From an uncultured Aquimarina sp. (lineage in GTDB: Bacteria > Bacteroidota > Bacteroidia > Flavobacteriales > Flavobacteriaceae), in assembly GCA_947498935.1 (NCBI GenBank), contig CANMMM010000017.1, positions 1-64,000 on the forward strand: 64,000 bases of DNA, written 5' to 3'. Under the pieces are notes generated by a model. That model was not told the DNA's origin. It was given only the letters and a program-made list of their open reading frames with translations, and did not search any database. A program made the position numbers and the translations under genes. Positions 41,200 through 50,280 of the stretch are shown here, piece by piece (the first letter of the stretch is position 1; each line of letters begins with the position of its first letter).

Positions 41200-41739
41200 T
41201 TAATATTTGATGATCATTTTAGTGTATTGCTTTTGATCGGTAACGATTTGTAGAAAATACCCTCCTTGTTGTAATTTAGAAATATCAATAGGTAGGCTGC
41301 TCATGATTCCTTGTTGTAGTGTGGTTCCATTGATACCGTATATAATGTAGTGTGTAGTAGTGATAAATGATCTTTTAGGTACTGTAGTTATGGTGTTGAT
41401 ACTAAAACGCCCATTGTTTATAGGGTTAGGGGATATGATGAAATTTGTTTTTTTTGAAGGGTTAAAAGGAGTTGATGTACGGATGTCCTCTATACTGGTA
41501 ATATGTGTGCTGTCTTCATCTGTATTAGTAAGTTTTGTCATTTTGTAAGTAGTAGATGCTTTGCTTTTTTGCACAAGAATTCTAGTTTTTGTAGCTTCTT
41601 GTACGGTATCAATGTGATAATAGATACATGTTGTATGTGCTTCTTTTGTGGTTTTTTGTGATATGTCCTTACTTGTACTGCTAAATGCAGTAGCTAACAA
41701 AACAAAGCTTATTAGGACGGTTTTTTTTTGAATTTTCAT
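41200..41739 (-). CDS. small secreted protein with type A T9SS sorting tail
   Basis: The 179-residue protein has a signal peptide (about 1-20) and about 70 residues of low-complexity Thr/Lys/Ser-rich sequence. A T9SS C-terminal domain (about 100-179) then shows ISPNPINNGRFSI, LPIDISKLQQGGYFLQIV and QYTKMIIKY. The tail is closely similar to that of the 1217-residue neighbour (IDISELRNGTYFIKVF and QYTQQIIKN), so one may descend from the other or from a common module. The middle has no recognisable domain; it is little more than signal plus sorting tail. Confidence 0.75.
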   Translation of the reverse strand: MKIQKKTVLISFVLLATAFSSTSKDISQKTTKEAHTTCIYYHIDTVQEATKTRILVQKSKASTTYKMTKLTNTDEDSTHITSIEDIRTSTPFNPSKKTNFIISPNPINNGRFSINTITTVPKRSFITTTHYIIYGINGTTLQQGIMSSLPIDISKLQQGGYFLQIVTDQKQYTKMIIKY

Positions 41740-41771
41740 TTTGGGGGCTTGTGTGGTTTATATTTTATCAT

Positions 41772-41935
41772 TGAACTCATTTTGACTTTTTCTTTTTCCT
41801 AAAAAAATGGCTGAAATTCACCTGTATTTCGTTACTTTCTTTATCCGTAGCGCAGCTATGAATTTCAAAAAGTACCTTATCCACTCAAATTTCTTCTCAT
41901 TATTCGGTCTAAAACAAAAAATCAAGATGAGTTCA
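41772..41935 (-). repeat. terminal-inverted-repeat element, divergent GAAGTG-family copy
   Basis: A 164-bp element with near-perfect terminal inverted repeats TGAACTCATTTTGA / TCAAGATGAGTTCA. Its length, a TGAAATTC string near one end, and an inner segment that reads CATAGCTGCGCTAC on the minus strand relate it to the copy at 54359-54520 (CATAGCAGCGCTAC). It does not encode a protein. Confidence 0.65.
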
Positions 41936-42092
41936 TTGCAAAAGTATTTTTTTATGTACGATCTTGTTAGGGTAAATACATAACGTGCATGTTTGGGTTT
42001 ATAAATTGTATGATTTTGATGATGAATGGTTTTTTAGAAGTAGTGCATCCTGTTTTTATTCCTACAAATTTGCGTTGGTATTGTTTTCTTTT

Positions 42093-42180
42093 GCGTTAGG
42101 GATAGTAGCAGAAATCCCGCAGCACGACCTTAGGAGTGCGAGGAATTGTAGCGGATAGCCCGACCCCTTGTGGGGAACGC
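42093..42180 (+). repeat. GCGTTAGGG dispersed element, copy E
   Basis: An 88-bp copy in the divergent spacer before the DUF6913-like gene. Its central hairpin pairs GCAC with GTGC around GACCTTAGGA; its end hairpin is CCCC-TTGT-GGGG followed by AACGC. Confidence 0.88.
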
Positions 42181-42292
42181 CCTTATCAAGTCGGAAAAAT
42201 ATGACTGTGTAGAATAATTGTTTAAAATAATACAAGAACTTGTTTTCTGTTTTTCTTGTAGTCTATACTATGAGATTACAATTGAAAATAGC

Positions 42293-42300
42293 TACATTTG
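42293..42300 (+). promoter_or_regulatory. candidate -7 box (TACATTTG) for the dapA unit
   Basis: TACATTTG fits TANNTTTG and ends 21 bp before the start of the DUF6913-like gene, giving a leader of about 15 nt. Confidence 0.55.
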
Positions 42301-42321
42301 TGTCTTAATCTTTATGAATAG

Positions 42322-42846
42322 ATGATATTAAAAGGTTTAAAACGAAATGCACTAAAGAAAAACGTGGAATCTCATATAGAGAAACACGAATCTAAGGCAA
42401 AGCAGGTGACGGAAATTAACAGTTTAGCAGTGTTGATAGATGCTTCTAAATCAGTAAATATCTTATCTGTAGTGAAGCTGGCTAATGCACTGGGAGTGAA
42501 GTCGGATAGGCTGAAAATAATGGGCTATAAAGAAGATCAGAAGGAGATTGCAGATGATCAGGATGCAGCGTATTATAATGATAAAAGTTTTGGTGTAGGG
42601 GGAACGATTAAAGGAAGTTCTCTTAATGATTTTATATCTAAAGAATATGATGTATTGATTAATTTTTATGCAGAGAGCCGATTGGAATTGGATTATATAG
42701 CTGCGGCTTCTCGAGCAAAGTTTAAAGTAGGTTTTTCTACGATTGATCATAGGATCAATGATTTAATTATAGGAACGCCTAGTGAGGATATTAATCTCTT
42801 TATAGCCGAACTAAAAAAGTATTTAAAAATTTTACAGATTATATAG
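42322..42846 (+). CDS. DUF6913-like protein of unknown function
   Basis: The 174-residue protein has a basic, charged N-terminus (RNALKKNVESHIEKHESK) and an alpha/beta middle with SLAVLIDASKSVNILSVVKL, YDVLINFYAESRLELDYIA and AKFKVGFSTIDHRINDLI. It lacks signal and membrane segments, so it is cytoplasmic. I recall this family next to dapA in Flavobacteriia; no function is known. One base separates its stop from the dapA ATG, so expression is shared. Confidence 0.82.
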   Translation: MILKGLKRNALKKNVESHIEKHESKAKQVTEINSLAVLIDASKSVNILSVVKLANALGVKSDRLKIMGYKEDQKEIADDQDAAYYNDKSFGVGGTIKGSSLNDFISKEYDVLINFYAESRLELDYIAAASRAKFKVGFSTIDHRINDLIIGTPSEDINLFIAELKKYLKILQII

Positions 42847-42847
42847 T

Positions 42848-43723
42848 ATGAGTAGTTTTCTACAGGGGACAGGAGTCGCATTAGTAACACCATTTAATAA
42901 AGAAGGAGCTGTTGATTACGAAGGATTGACCGCTCTGATCACCAATTGTATCGAAGGAGATGTAGCATACATAGTAGTGTTGGGAACTACTGCAGAATCT
43001 GTAACACTGTCTAAAGAAGAAAAACATAAGGTCGCTGCTCATATAGTAGCGGTAGTAGATAAGCGATTGCCCTTGGTAATTGGAGTAGGGGGAAATAATA
43101 CAGCATCGATTATCGAAGAGTTGCAAACCATAAATACATCGGATTATGCTGCGGTATTATCTGTAGTGCCTATGTATAATAAGCCTACTCAAGAAGGAAT
43201 TTATCAGCATTATAAGATGCTAAATGATCAGAGTCCATTGCCTATATTATTGTATAATGTGCCTTCTAGAACAGGGGTAAATATGCAAGCAAGTACTACG
43301 ATACGATTAGCAGCATTGGATAATGTGATAGGAATTAAAGAAGCTACAAGTGATTTTTCTCAAATACTTACATTATTAAAAGAGACTCCAGATGATTTCT
43401 TGGTGATTTCAGGAGATGATGAGCTAGCTTTATCAACAGTGTTAGCTGGAGGAGATGGGGTGATTAGTGTTGTGGGACAAGGGTTTCCTGAAGCATTTTC
43501 TAAAATGATTAATTTAGGTCTTGCAGGACAGAGTAGAGTAGCATTCGATATTTTATACGATTTATTACCAGCCATTGGATATGCTTTTGAAGAGGGGAAT
43601 CCAGCTGGTATAAAAAGTATTTTAGCAGAACAAGGAGTATGCGAACCTGTAGTGCGCTTGCCATTAGTAGCAGCTTCTAAAGAGTTGACTCAGAAAATTA
43701 AAACATTCGTAGCAAATCGATAA
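42848..43723 (+). CDS. dapA: 4-hydroxy-tetrahydrodipicolinate synthase
   Basis: DapA condenses pyruvate with aspartate semialdehyde at the start of the lysine/diaminopimelate branch. The 291-residue TIM barrel has the Schiff-base Lys164 (GIKEATSDF), the proton-relay Tyr136 (LLYNVPSRTGVN) and the substrate loop GTTAES (46-51). Length is normal. It is the second gene of the unit with the DUF6913-like gene; an inverted-repeat element begins 10 bp beyond its stop codon. dapF is elsewhere in the window (22578). Confidence 0.97.
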   Translation: MSSFLQGTGVALVTPFNKEGAVDYEGLTALITNCIEGDVAYIVVLGTTAESVTLSKEEKHKVAAHIVAVVDKRLPLVIGVGGNNTASIIEELQTINTSDYAAVLSVVPMYNKPTQEGIYQHYKMLNDQSPLPILLYNVPSRTGVNMQASTTIRLAALDNVIGIKEATSDFSQILTLLKETPDDFLVISGDDELALSTVLAGGDGVISVVGQGFPEAFSKMINLGLAGQSRVAFDILYDLLPAIGYAFEEGNPAGIKSILAEQGVCEPVVRLPLVAASKELTQKIKTFVANR

Positions 43724-43733
43724 TACTACTATT

Positions 43734-43894
43734 GACGTGGTTTATACTTATTTTGGTTTCAGCGAACATCTAAGATTTTGTGACCAAATGCAGTGATTTC
43801 TTGTTGCATAGTAATGTTGCGAAACCCAAAAATTGCAAAATATGGGTTTGAAAAATCATTTTTATAGCGAATTGTAAAAAGTTTAAAACACTTC
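43734..43894 (+). repeat. GAAGTG-type terminal-inverted-repeat element between dapA and the channel gene
   Basis: A 161-bp copy: left end GACGTGGTTTATACTTATTTT, right end AAAAAGTTTAAAACACTTC, with TTTCAGCGAACATC and GTGACCAAATG inside as in the 54359 copy. It fills the whole gap, starting 10 bp after the dapA stop and ending 5 bp before the channel gene's ATG, so it supplies the channel gene's leader. Confidence 0.82.
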
Positions 43895-43899
43895 ATTAT

Positions 43900-44817
43900 A
43901 TGGCTAAAAAGATAAAAGATCCTGGTATTGGATTGTCATCAGATAAATTGGCAAAACGATTTATCAATAAAGATGGGTCTTTTAATATAAAGCATATCAA
44001 TAGAAAAACATCGATATCTCGTAGTTATAATTATTTGATTAGTATTTCATGGGCACGGTTTTTTCTATGGGTGTTATTGGGGTATATATTGATCAATGCT
44101 ATTTTTGCGATTATCTATACAGTGCTGGGTGTGTCTGCTATTACTGTACCGACAGGTACTTGGTACCGAGATTTTTTAAAAGCATTTTTCTTTTCTGCGC
44201 AGACTGTAACCACAGTAGGTTATGGAGCGATGTCTCCTAAAGGAGTATTGTTTGGGGTTATTTCTTCTTTTGAAGCCTTAATCGGCTTACTGAGTTTTTC
44301 ATTCATTACAGGGCTGTTATATGGTCGTTTTTCAAAGCCAAAATCAAGTATTCGATTTAGTGATGTAATGGTGCTAAGAAAGCATAAGGAAATGGATAGC
44401 CTTATGTTTCGATTAATGAGTCGTAGCACTCATGTGATGATTAAACCTAGGGTAGAAGTAACCTTGTCACTATCTAAGCTATCTGAATCTAAGCAGTATA
44501 CCAATCATTTTTATAATCTAGAATTAGAACGTAACGAAATTACGTACCTTCCTACCACTTGGACGATTGTGCATCCTATAACGCCTACGAGTCCACTAGT
44601 GACATTTGATAGAAATGAATTATCGTCGCTTAATGGAGAGGTGCTGATATTGATTTCGTATTACGATGAGTCTTTTGCACAAGAGGTACATCAAATCCAC
44701 TCATACATGCTTAAAAATTTAAAGATAGATGAGACGTTTGTTCCTTCTTTTTATTACGATGATGATGGGGTGACGGTGTTGGATCATGATAAGTTGAGTG
44801 AAACTAGATCACTATAA
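43900..44817 (+). CDS. inward-rectifier-type (Kir) potassium channel
   Basis: The 305-residue protein has a short N-terminal region, TM1 (about 52-74), a pore helix and selectivity filter TVGYG (105-109) in QTVTTVGYGAMSP, TM2 (about 115-141), and a C-terminal beta-rich cytoplasmic domain (about 150-290) of the KirBac type. It should form a tetrameric K+ channel in the inner membrane. It is not in an operon; its start lies 5 bp from a repeat element, which must contain its promoter. Confidence 0.92.
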   Translation: MAKKIKDPGIGLSSDKLAKRFINKDGSFNIKHINRKTSISRSYNYLISISWARFFLWVLLGYILINAIFAIIYTVLGVSAITVPTGTWYRDFLKAFFFSAQTVTTVGYGAMSPKGVLFGVISSFEALIGLLSFSFITGLLYGRFSKPKSSIRFSDVMVLRKHKEMDSLMFRLMSRSTHVMIKPRVEVTLSLSKLSESKQYTNHFYNLELERNEITYLPTTWTIVHPITPTSPLVTFDRNELSSLNGEVLILISYYDESFAQEVHQIHSYMLKNLKIDETFVPSFYYDDDGVTVLDHDKLSETRSL

Positions 44818-44853
44818 TATTGGGTTGTAGTATGCATGAGACAGCTGTATGCT

Positions 44854-44912
44854 CTATGTTGCTGAGGTGACATAGACTTTTTATGACTAAAAAAATGCAA
44901 CATAGCTGTTTT
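44854..44912 (+). terminator. terminator of the Kir channel gene
   Basis: CTATGTTGC at 44854-44862 pairs with GCAACATAG at 44897-44905, followed by CTGTTTTTC. The loop is long (34 bases) but contains a further small stem. Confidence 0.55.
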
Positions 44913-44965
44913 TCTAGGGTCATTTAATAGATCAATTAAAGTTTTTGTAATACATTAGAAATATC

Positions 44966-44973
44966 TATTTTTG
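44966..44973 (+). promoter_or_regulatory. candidate -7 box (TATTTTTG) for the bamD operon
   Basis: TATTTTTG fits TANNTTTG and a TTG lies 18 bp upstream at 44945-44947. It is about 90 bp before the bamD start. Confidence 0.5.
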
Positions 44974-45061
44974 CAGGATGTTTTTTGGATACTGCATTTA
45001 TGGATGTAGCGCATGCCATTATTTGTATACAAAAGATAATAAAGACACTAAAAAAAATTAA

Positions 45062-45853
45062 ATGAATAGACTATTGTTTTTACTGGTGGCAGTATTGCTT
45101 CTAGGGTCTTGTAGTGAGTATCAAAAGTTATTAAAAAATGAAGATACTCCTGCGAAGTATAAGATGGCAGAAGAATTGTACAAAGCAGGTAAATATAGAA
45201 AAGCATTGCGTCTTTTTGAGCAAATAGTTCCTGAGTTTAGAGGAAAGCCACAAGCAGAGCGTGTTATGTTTTATTATGCAGATACGTATTACCAATTAGA
45301 AGATTATTACCTAGGTGGCTATCAGTTTGAGCGATTTACGAAGTCATATCCGGCAAGTGATAAGCGAGAAGAAGCATTCTATAAAAGTGCTAAGAGCTAT
45401 TATCACCTTTCTCCACGCTATAGTTTAGACCAAGGAGATACAGATAAAGCGATCGAAAAATTACAGGGGTATATCAATGCATACCCAGAGAGTGAAAGGT
45501 TGGCAGAAGCAAATACATTGATTGCTGAATTACGTACTAAAAAAGAAAAGAAAGCATTCGAAATTGCAAAACAATACCATCATAGAGAAATTTATAAAGT
45601 AGCTATCAAAGCTTTTGATAATTACTTAATTGATTATCCAGGGTCTACTTTTAGAGAAAAAGTATTATACTATAAGCTAGAATCACAATATTTATTAGCT
45701 ATTGGTAGTTATGAGAGCTTGGTGAAGGAACGTTTGGAGAAAGCAGAGCTTTTTTATAATAATTATACAAAATATTATAAGGAAGGAACACATACAGAAG
45801 ATGCTGCTGAAATAGCAGAAGATATAAAGACACGATTAGAACAATATAACTAG
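45062..45853 (+). CDS. bamD: outer-membrane assembly lipoprotein BamD
   Basis: BamD is the essential lipoprotein of the machine that inserts beta-barrels into the outer membrane. The 263-residue protein has a lipoprotein signal with LLLGSCSEY (Cys18) and about five TPR-like repeats: KYKMAEELYKAGKYRKALRLF, then YYADTYYQLEDYYLGGYQF, and others to about residue 250. It opens the conserved flavobacterial string bamD-rpoZ-coaBC-DUF4835-recN, with 14 bp to rpoZ. Confidence 0.93.
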   Translation: MNRLLFLLVAVLLLGSCSEYQKLLKNEDTPAKYKMAEELYKAGKYRKALRLFEQIVPEFRGKPQAERVMFYYADTYYQLEDYYLGGYQFERFTKSYPASDKREEAFYKSAKSYYHLSPRYSLDQGDTDKAIEKLQGYINAYPESERLAEANTLIAELRTKKEKKAFEIAKQYHHREIYKVAIKAFDNYLIDYPGSTFREKVLYYKLESQYLLAIGSYESLVKERLEKAELFYNNYTKYYKEGTHTEDAAEIAEDIKTRLEQYN

Positions 45854-45867
45854 AAAATTAGGAAAAG

Positions 45868-46200
45868 ATGGATTTGAAAAACAGTACAGCGCCTGTAAAT
45901 ACTACTACAATCGATAAAAATTTAGTAGACCAATCTACAGGTAATATTTATGAGGCAATATCTGTAATTTCTAAGAGAGCCAATCAGATCAATACAGATA
46001 TAAAAAAGGAGCTATTAGAAAAATTAGACGAGTTTGCTACCTATAATGATAGTTTAGAAGAGATTTTCGAAAACAAAGAGCAAATCGAAGTTTCTAAATT
46101 TTATGAAAGATTACCAAAACCACATTCTTTAGCCGCGCAAGAATGGCTAGACGGTAAAATCTATTACAGAAATACGAAAGCGGAATCAGAAAAGAAATAG
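45868..46200 (+). CDS. rpoZ: RNA polymerase omega subunit
   Basis: The 110-residue protein is the Bacteroidetes form of omega, which helps fold the beta' subunit. Key stretches are LVDQSTGNIYEAISVISKRA (about 20-39), the omega-like helix, and LDEFATYNDSLEEIFENKEQ. The C-terminal KPHSLAAQEWLDGKIYYR block is typical of the phylum. It is placed between bamD and coaBC, as in relatives, with one base before the coaBC ATG. Confidence 0.92.
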   Translation: MDLKNSTAPVNTTTIDKNLVDQSTGNIYEAISVISKRANQINTDIKKELLEKLDEFATYNDSLEEIFENKEQIEVSKFYERLPKPHSLAAQEWLDGKIYYRNTKAESEKK

Positions 46201-46201
46201 T

Positions 46202-47413
46202 ATGACATCATTGTTGAGCGGTAAGAAGGTATTAATAGGTGTTACCGCTGGTATTGCTGCTTATAAGATAGCATCTTTAGTGCGATTGTTTGTCAAGGCT
46301 GATGCAGAGGTAAAGGTGATAATGACACCACAGGCAAAGGAATTTGTAACACCATTAACGCTAGCTACGCTTTCTAAAAACCCTGTATATAGTTCGTTTT
46401 ATACATCAGATGGTAGTGGTGAGTGGCATAATCACGTAGAGCTAGGTCTATGGGCCGATTTTATGGTAATTGCACCAGCCACCGCTAATACGCTTTCTAA
46501 AATGGTATCGGGAGCTTGTGATAATATATTATTAGCTACCTATCTATCTGCAAAATGCCCTGTTTATTTTGCGCCAGCAATGGATCTAGACATGTTTAAG
46601 CACCTAGCTACACAACGCAATTTCGAGATGTTAGAAAGCTATGGTAATCGAATGATACCTGCAGAATCAGGGGAATTAGCTAGTGGATTAGTGGGGCAAG
46701 GTCGTATGGCTGAACCCGAAAATATTATCGCTTTTATCAATAATGATTTTGGTCAGGAATTACCGTTACAAGGTAAAAAAGTACTGATTACAGCAGGGCC
46801 TACGTATGAGGCAATTGATCCAGTACGATTTATAGGTAACCATTCTAGTGGTAGGATGGGGATAGAACTCGCCAAAACAGCAGCTAGTCTAGGTGCTGCA
46901 GTTACCTTGGTATTAGGACCTTCTGCACTAAGTGTAACACATCCACTGATTACAGTGGTCAATGTAGTAAGTGCTGCACAGATGTTTGAAGCAGTCGAAG
47001 AACGATTTGCTAGTTGTGACATCGCTATAGCATCTGCTGCTGTAGCTGATTATAGACCTCAGATGGTGGCGGATCAAAAAATTAAGAAGTCAGACAGTAG
47101 TTTTGCGATACAATTAGAGCGTACAACGGATATTCTGAATTGGATGGGATCTGTAAAAAAACAGCAGTTTTTGGTAGGATTTGCATTGGAGACCGAAAAT
47201 GAAGAGGCAAATGCAAAGAAAAAGCTACAAAAGAAAAACTTAGATCTTATCGTACTGAATTCGTTAAACGATAAAGGGGCAGGTTTTAAAGGGCAAACCA
47301 ATAAAGTTTCGCTAATTAATCATACATTAGCAGTAAAAGCCTTTGAATTGAAGTCCAAGGCAGCTGTTGCACAAGATATTTTTAATGAAATTAACGAATT
47401 GATAGATGCGTAA
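46202..47413 (+). CDS. coaBC: bifunctional phosphopantothenoylcysteine decarboxylase/synthetase
   Basis: CoaBC joins cysteine to phosphopantothenate and decarboxylates the product in coenzyme A synthesis. The 403-residue protein has the FMN-binding CoaC half (GVTAGIAAYKIA, 14-25; APATANTLSKM; FAPAMDLDMF) and the CoaB half from about 185 (VLITAGPTYEAIDPVRFIGN and SSGRMGIELA). It starts one base after rpoZ; the DUF4835 gene overlaps its end by 8 bp. coaE lies at the right edge of the window. Confidence 0.96.
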   Translation: MTSLLSGKKVLIGVTAGIAAYKIASLVRLFVKADAEVKVIMTPQAKEFVTPLTLATLSKNPVYSSFYTSDGSGEWHNHVELGLWADFMVIAPATANTLSKMVSGACDNILLATYLSAKCPVYFAPAMDLDMFKHLATQRNFEMLESYGNRMIPAESGELASGLVGQGRMAEPENIIAFINNDFGQELPLQGKKVLITAGPTYEAIDPVRFIGNHSSGRMGIELAKTAASLGAAVTLVLGPSALSVTHPLITVVNVVSAAQMFEAVEERFASCDIAIASAAVADYRPQMVADQKIKKSDSSFAIQLERTTDILNWMGSVKKQQFLVGFALETENEEANAKKKLQKKNLDLIVLNSLNDKGAGFKGQTNKVSLINHTLAVKAFELKSKAAVAQDIFNEINELIDA

Positions 47414-48293
47414 CCTCTTATTAAGTATACTGATATGTAGTTTTGGTCTGTTACAGGCACAAGAATTTAATGCTACTGTAGTAGTCAATGCAGAGCAGAC
47501 AGGGAACCAAAATTTACAAGTCTTTAAAACTTTAGAAAGAGCTGTTAGAGAATTTATCAATAATAATAAGTGGACAGAGCTAGACTACAGAACCGAAGAG
47601 CGCATTAATTGTAGTTTCTTTATTACAGTAAATAGTTTTAGTAATAATAGTTTTTCTGCCACGTTGCAAGTACAGGCTTCTAGGCCTGTTTATGGTTCTA
47701 ATTATGAAACTACGCTACTGAATATAAATGATAAGCAGTTTAATTTTCAGTATTTAGAATTTCAGCCGCTTAATTTTAATCTAAATAGTTTCGAATCCAA
47801 CCTTATATCAGTGATAGGTTTCTATTTATATACGATTTTAGGAGTTGAAGCAGACTCTCTAGAACTGAACGGAGGTACTTCTTATTTCGAAACGGCTAAA
47901 AATATAGTAGGAAACGCACAGGGGAGTAATTCATTGGGATGGAACTTACAAGACGGTCCACAAACGCGTTTTAGGCTTAATGATGATCTATTATCAGGAA
48001 CTTATGATGGCTATCGCGAAGCGATGTACGAGTACCATCGAAAGGGATTGGATGTAATGGGTAATGACCTGAAAGAAGGAAAGCAATCTGTTATCAAAGC
48101 GATGAAACAGCTAGAAGGAATGCACAAAACCAGACCTAACTCTTATTTAATGCGTGTATTTTTTGATGCTAAGGCAGATGAAATGACACGTATATTATCT
48201 GGTGGTCCTTCTGTAAATATTGCAGAAATTATATCGATACTAGGTAGAATTGCACCTACATACTCCAAAAACTGGTCGGAGATTAAGTTCTAG
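47406..48293 (+). CDS. DUF4835 exported protein
   Basis: The 295-residue protein has a signal peptide (1-18, ending LQAQEF) and a mostly beta N-terminal half (NATVVVNAEQTGNQNLQVF and CSFFITVNSFSNNSFSATLQ) followed by a helical C-terminal part. This matches the family I recall as DUF4835, restricted to Bacteroidetes and usually found between coaBC and recN. Its function is unknown; conservation next to bamD suggests an envelope role. It overlaps coaBC by 8 bp. Confidence 0.88.
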   Translation: MRNLLLSILICSFGLLQAQEFNATVVVNAEQTGNQNLQVFKTLERAVREFINNNKWTELDYRTEERINCSFFITVNSFSNNSFSATLQVQASRPVYGSNYETTLLNINDKQFNFQYLEFQPLNFNLNSFESNLISVIGFYLYTILGVEADSLELNGGTSYFETAKNIVGNAQGSNSLGWNLQDGPQTRFRLNDDLLSGTYDGYREAMYEYHRKGLDVMGNDLKEGKQSVIKAMKQLEGMHKTRPNSYLMRVFFDAKADEMTRILSGGPSVNIAEIISILGRIAPTYSKNWSEIKF

Positions 48294-48437
48294 ATCTAGT
48301 TATACTCAGTTTGGTTTCTTATCCTTATGCCATAAATGCTAGGAAGTACTTATAAAATTATAGCAGGCTAGGGCGGTGCTTTTTTAAAAACTGTAGTATA
48401 TTTACCTTCTATAAAATAACCTAAAATAGTTAATCGT

Positions 48438-50102
48438 TTGTTACGAAGTCTGTCCATAAAAAACTTCGCCTTAATAGAAGAATTGCAAATCTCTTTTGAT
48501 ACTGGTTTACTCACCATTACAGGAGAAACAGGAGCAGGGAAATCTTTATTATTAGGAGCGCTAGGATTATTGCTAGGAAAAAGAGCAGATTTGTCTAGCA
48601 TAAAAAACAATAGTCAAAAGTGTGTCATAGAAGGAGCTTTTGAAATAGCAGCCTATGAATTGCCTACATTTTTTGAAAGCGAAGACTTGGACTACGAAGA
48701 TACAACGATTATACGCAGAGAAATTCTGCCTTCTGGAAAGTCACGCGCCTTTATAAATGACACACCTGTTACCTTGCAATCATTACAAAAGTTAGGGGTG
48801 CGATTGATCGATATTCATAGCCAGCATCAGACGCTAGAAGTCACGACCAATGACTTTCAGTTTGAAGTATTAGACGCGTTATCAGATACACAGCGACAGT
48901 TGTTATCCTATAAGCGCGGATTAAAAATGCTCAAACAAAAGGAGAAGGAAGTACAAACGCTGATCGATAATCAAAAAGAATTTACCAAAGAGTTTGAATA
49001 CAATTCTTTTCTGTATAAGGAACTCGAAGAAGCCAAGCTGGTAGCAGGAGAACTACCTGCCTTAGAAGCCGAGTATGAGACATTGAGTAATGTAGAGGCA
49101 ATTCAGGAACGGCTTTCTGAAACGACTGTGGCGCTGTCTACTGATGAAATCGGTGTTACAGATGTATTAAATACAGTGAAAGTCTCCCTGCATAAAGTCG
49201 CGGCATATGCTAAGCCGTTACAGGAGCTTGCAGAACGCATTACCAGTGTATATATAGAATTAGAAGATATTAATAGTACCGTGCAGGACGAGTTAGAGCG
49301 ATTAGAAGCCGATCCTGCGCGATTAGAATTTATAAGTCAGCGTTTGCACCTGATACATGCATTAGAGCAAAAGCACAGTGTAGAAGGTATAGAAGCATTG
49401 CTTGCAGTACAAATGACCTTAGAAGAAAAAGTAGGGCAAACTGCATCACTAACCGAATCTATAGAAGCCTTACAAGCAGAAATCCTACAGATTAAGGAGA
49501 AACTCGATGATTTAGCACAGAAAATACACAATAAGCGAAAAAAAGCACTACCCAAGTTAGTAAAAGAGCTAGAAGCTATTTTACAATCATTGGGGATGGT
49601 CAATGCCACCTTTAAAACAGAGTTGGTCGTACAAGAAAAATATTTGTCAAACGGAAAGGATGATTTACAGTTTTTATTTGCTGCCAATAAAGGGGGAAAT
49701 TATGGCGAATTAAAAAAAGTAGCCTCTGGAGGAGAATTGTCTAGGATCATGCTCGCGATAAAAATGATCTTATCTAGGTACATCCAATTGCCTACAATTA
49801 TTTTCGATGAAATCGATACAGGGGTTTCTGGAGAGGTAGCGCATAAAATGGCAGATGTGATGAAAGCAATGAGTGAAAACCTACAAGTATTTAGTATTAC
49901 ACACCTACCACAGATTGCAGCCAAAGGAGATTATCAGTACAAAGTGTATAAAGAAGACGCAAATAATACGACTGTTACAAATCTAAAAGTATTAAGTAAC
50001 GAAGACAGAGAGCGAGAAATTGCAGAAATGATTGGAGGAAAAGAAATATCTGACTCCGCACTATCACACGCTAAATCTTTGTTAAGTCATTCTGAGTCAT
50101 AG
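48438..50102 (+). CDS. recN: DNA repair ATPase RecN
   Basis: RecN is an SMC-like ATPase that holds broken DNA ends for recombination. The start is a TTG at 48438, giving MLRSLSIKNFALIEEL, the normal N-terminus; no ATG is available nearby. The 554-residue protein has Walker A GETGAGKSLLL (about 30-40), a coiled coil (about 150-375), the ABC signature VASGGELSRIMLA and Walker B TIIFDEIDTGVSG. It ends the bamD-rpoZ-coaBC-DUF4835-recN string, 144 bp after the DUF4835 gene, a gap in which no site is obvious. Confidence 0.95.
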   Translation: MLRSLSIKNFALIEELQISFDTGLLTITGETGAGKSLLLGALGLLLGKRADLSSIKNNSQKCVIEGAFEIAAYELPTFFESEDLDYEDTTIIRREILPSGKSRAFINDTPVTLQSLQKLGVRLIDIHSQHQTLEVTTNDFQFEVLDALSDTQRQLLSYKRGLKMLKQKEKEVQTLIDNQKEFTKEFEYNSFLYKELEEAKLVAGELPALEAEYETLSNVEAIQERLSETTVALSTDEIGVTDVLNTVKVSLHKVAAYAKPLQELAERITSVYIELEDINSTVQDELERLEADPARLEFISQRLHLIHALEQKHSVEGIEALLAVQMTLEEKVGQTASLTESIEALQAEILQIKEKLDDLAQKIHNKRKKALPKLVKELEAILQSLGMVNATFKTELVVQEKYLSNGKDDLQFLFAANKGGNYGELKKVASGGELSRIMLAIKMILSRYIQLPTIIFDEIDTGVSGEVAHKMADVMKAMSENLQVFSITHLPQIAAKGDYQYKVYKEDANNTTVTNLKVLSNEDREREIAEMIGGKEISDSALSHAKSLLSHSES

Positions 50103-50240
50103 GCTTGTGTTTTTTTTGTTGGCTGCATATAATTAAGTAGGTAGATCACAGAAGTTAGTTCCTATTGTAATTGCTAAACGGTTTTAGTAGTAGTCGGATA
50201 AAAAGCATCCGAAAATAACTACGGCTTATCCCTGTTTTAG

Positions 50241-50248
50241 TATATTTG
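50241..50248 (+). promoter_or_regulatory. candidate -7 box (TATATTTG) for fabI
   Basis: A perfect TANNTTTG match 32 bp before the fabI ATG, predicting a leader of about 27 nt. Confidence 0.6.
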
Positions 50249-50280
50249 TTAGTTGTAAAATCATCTATAATTTATATTAA

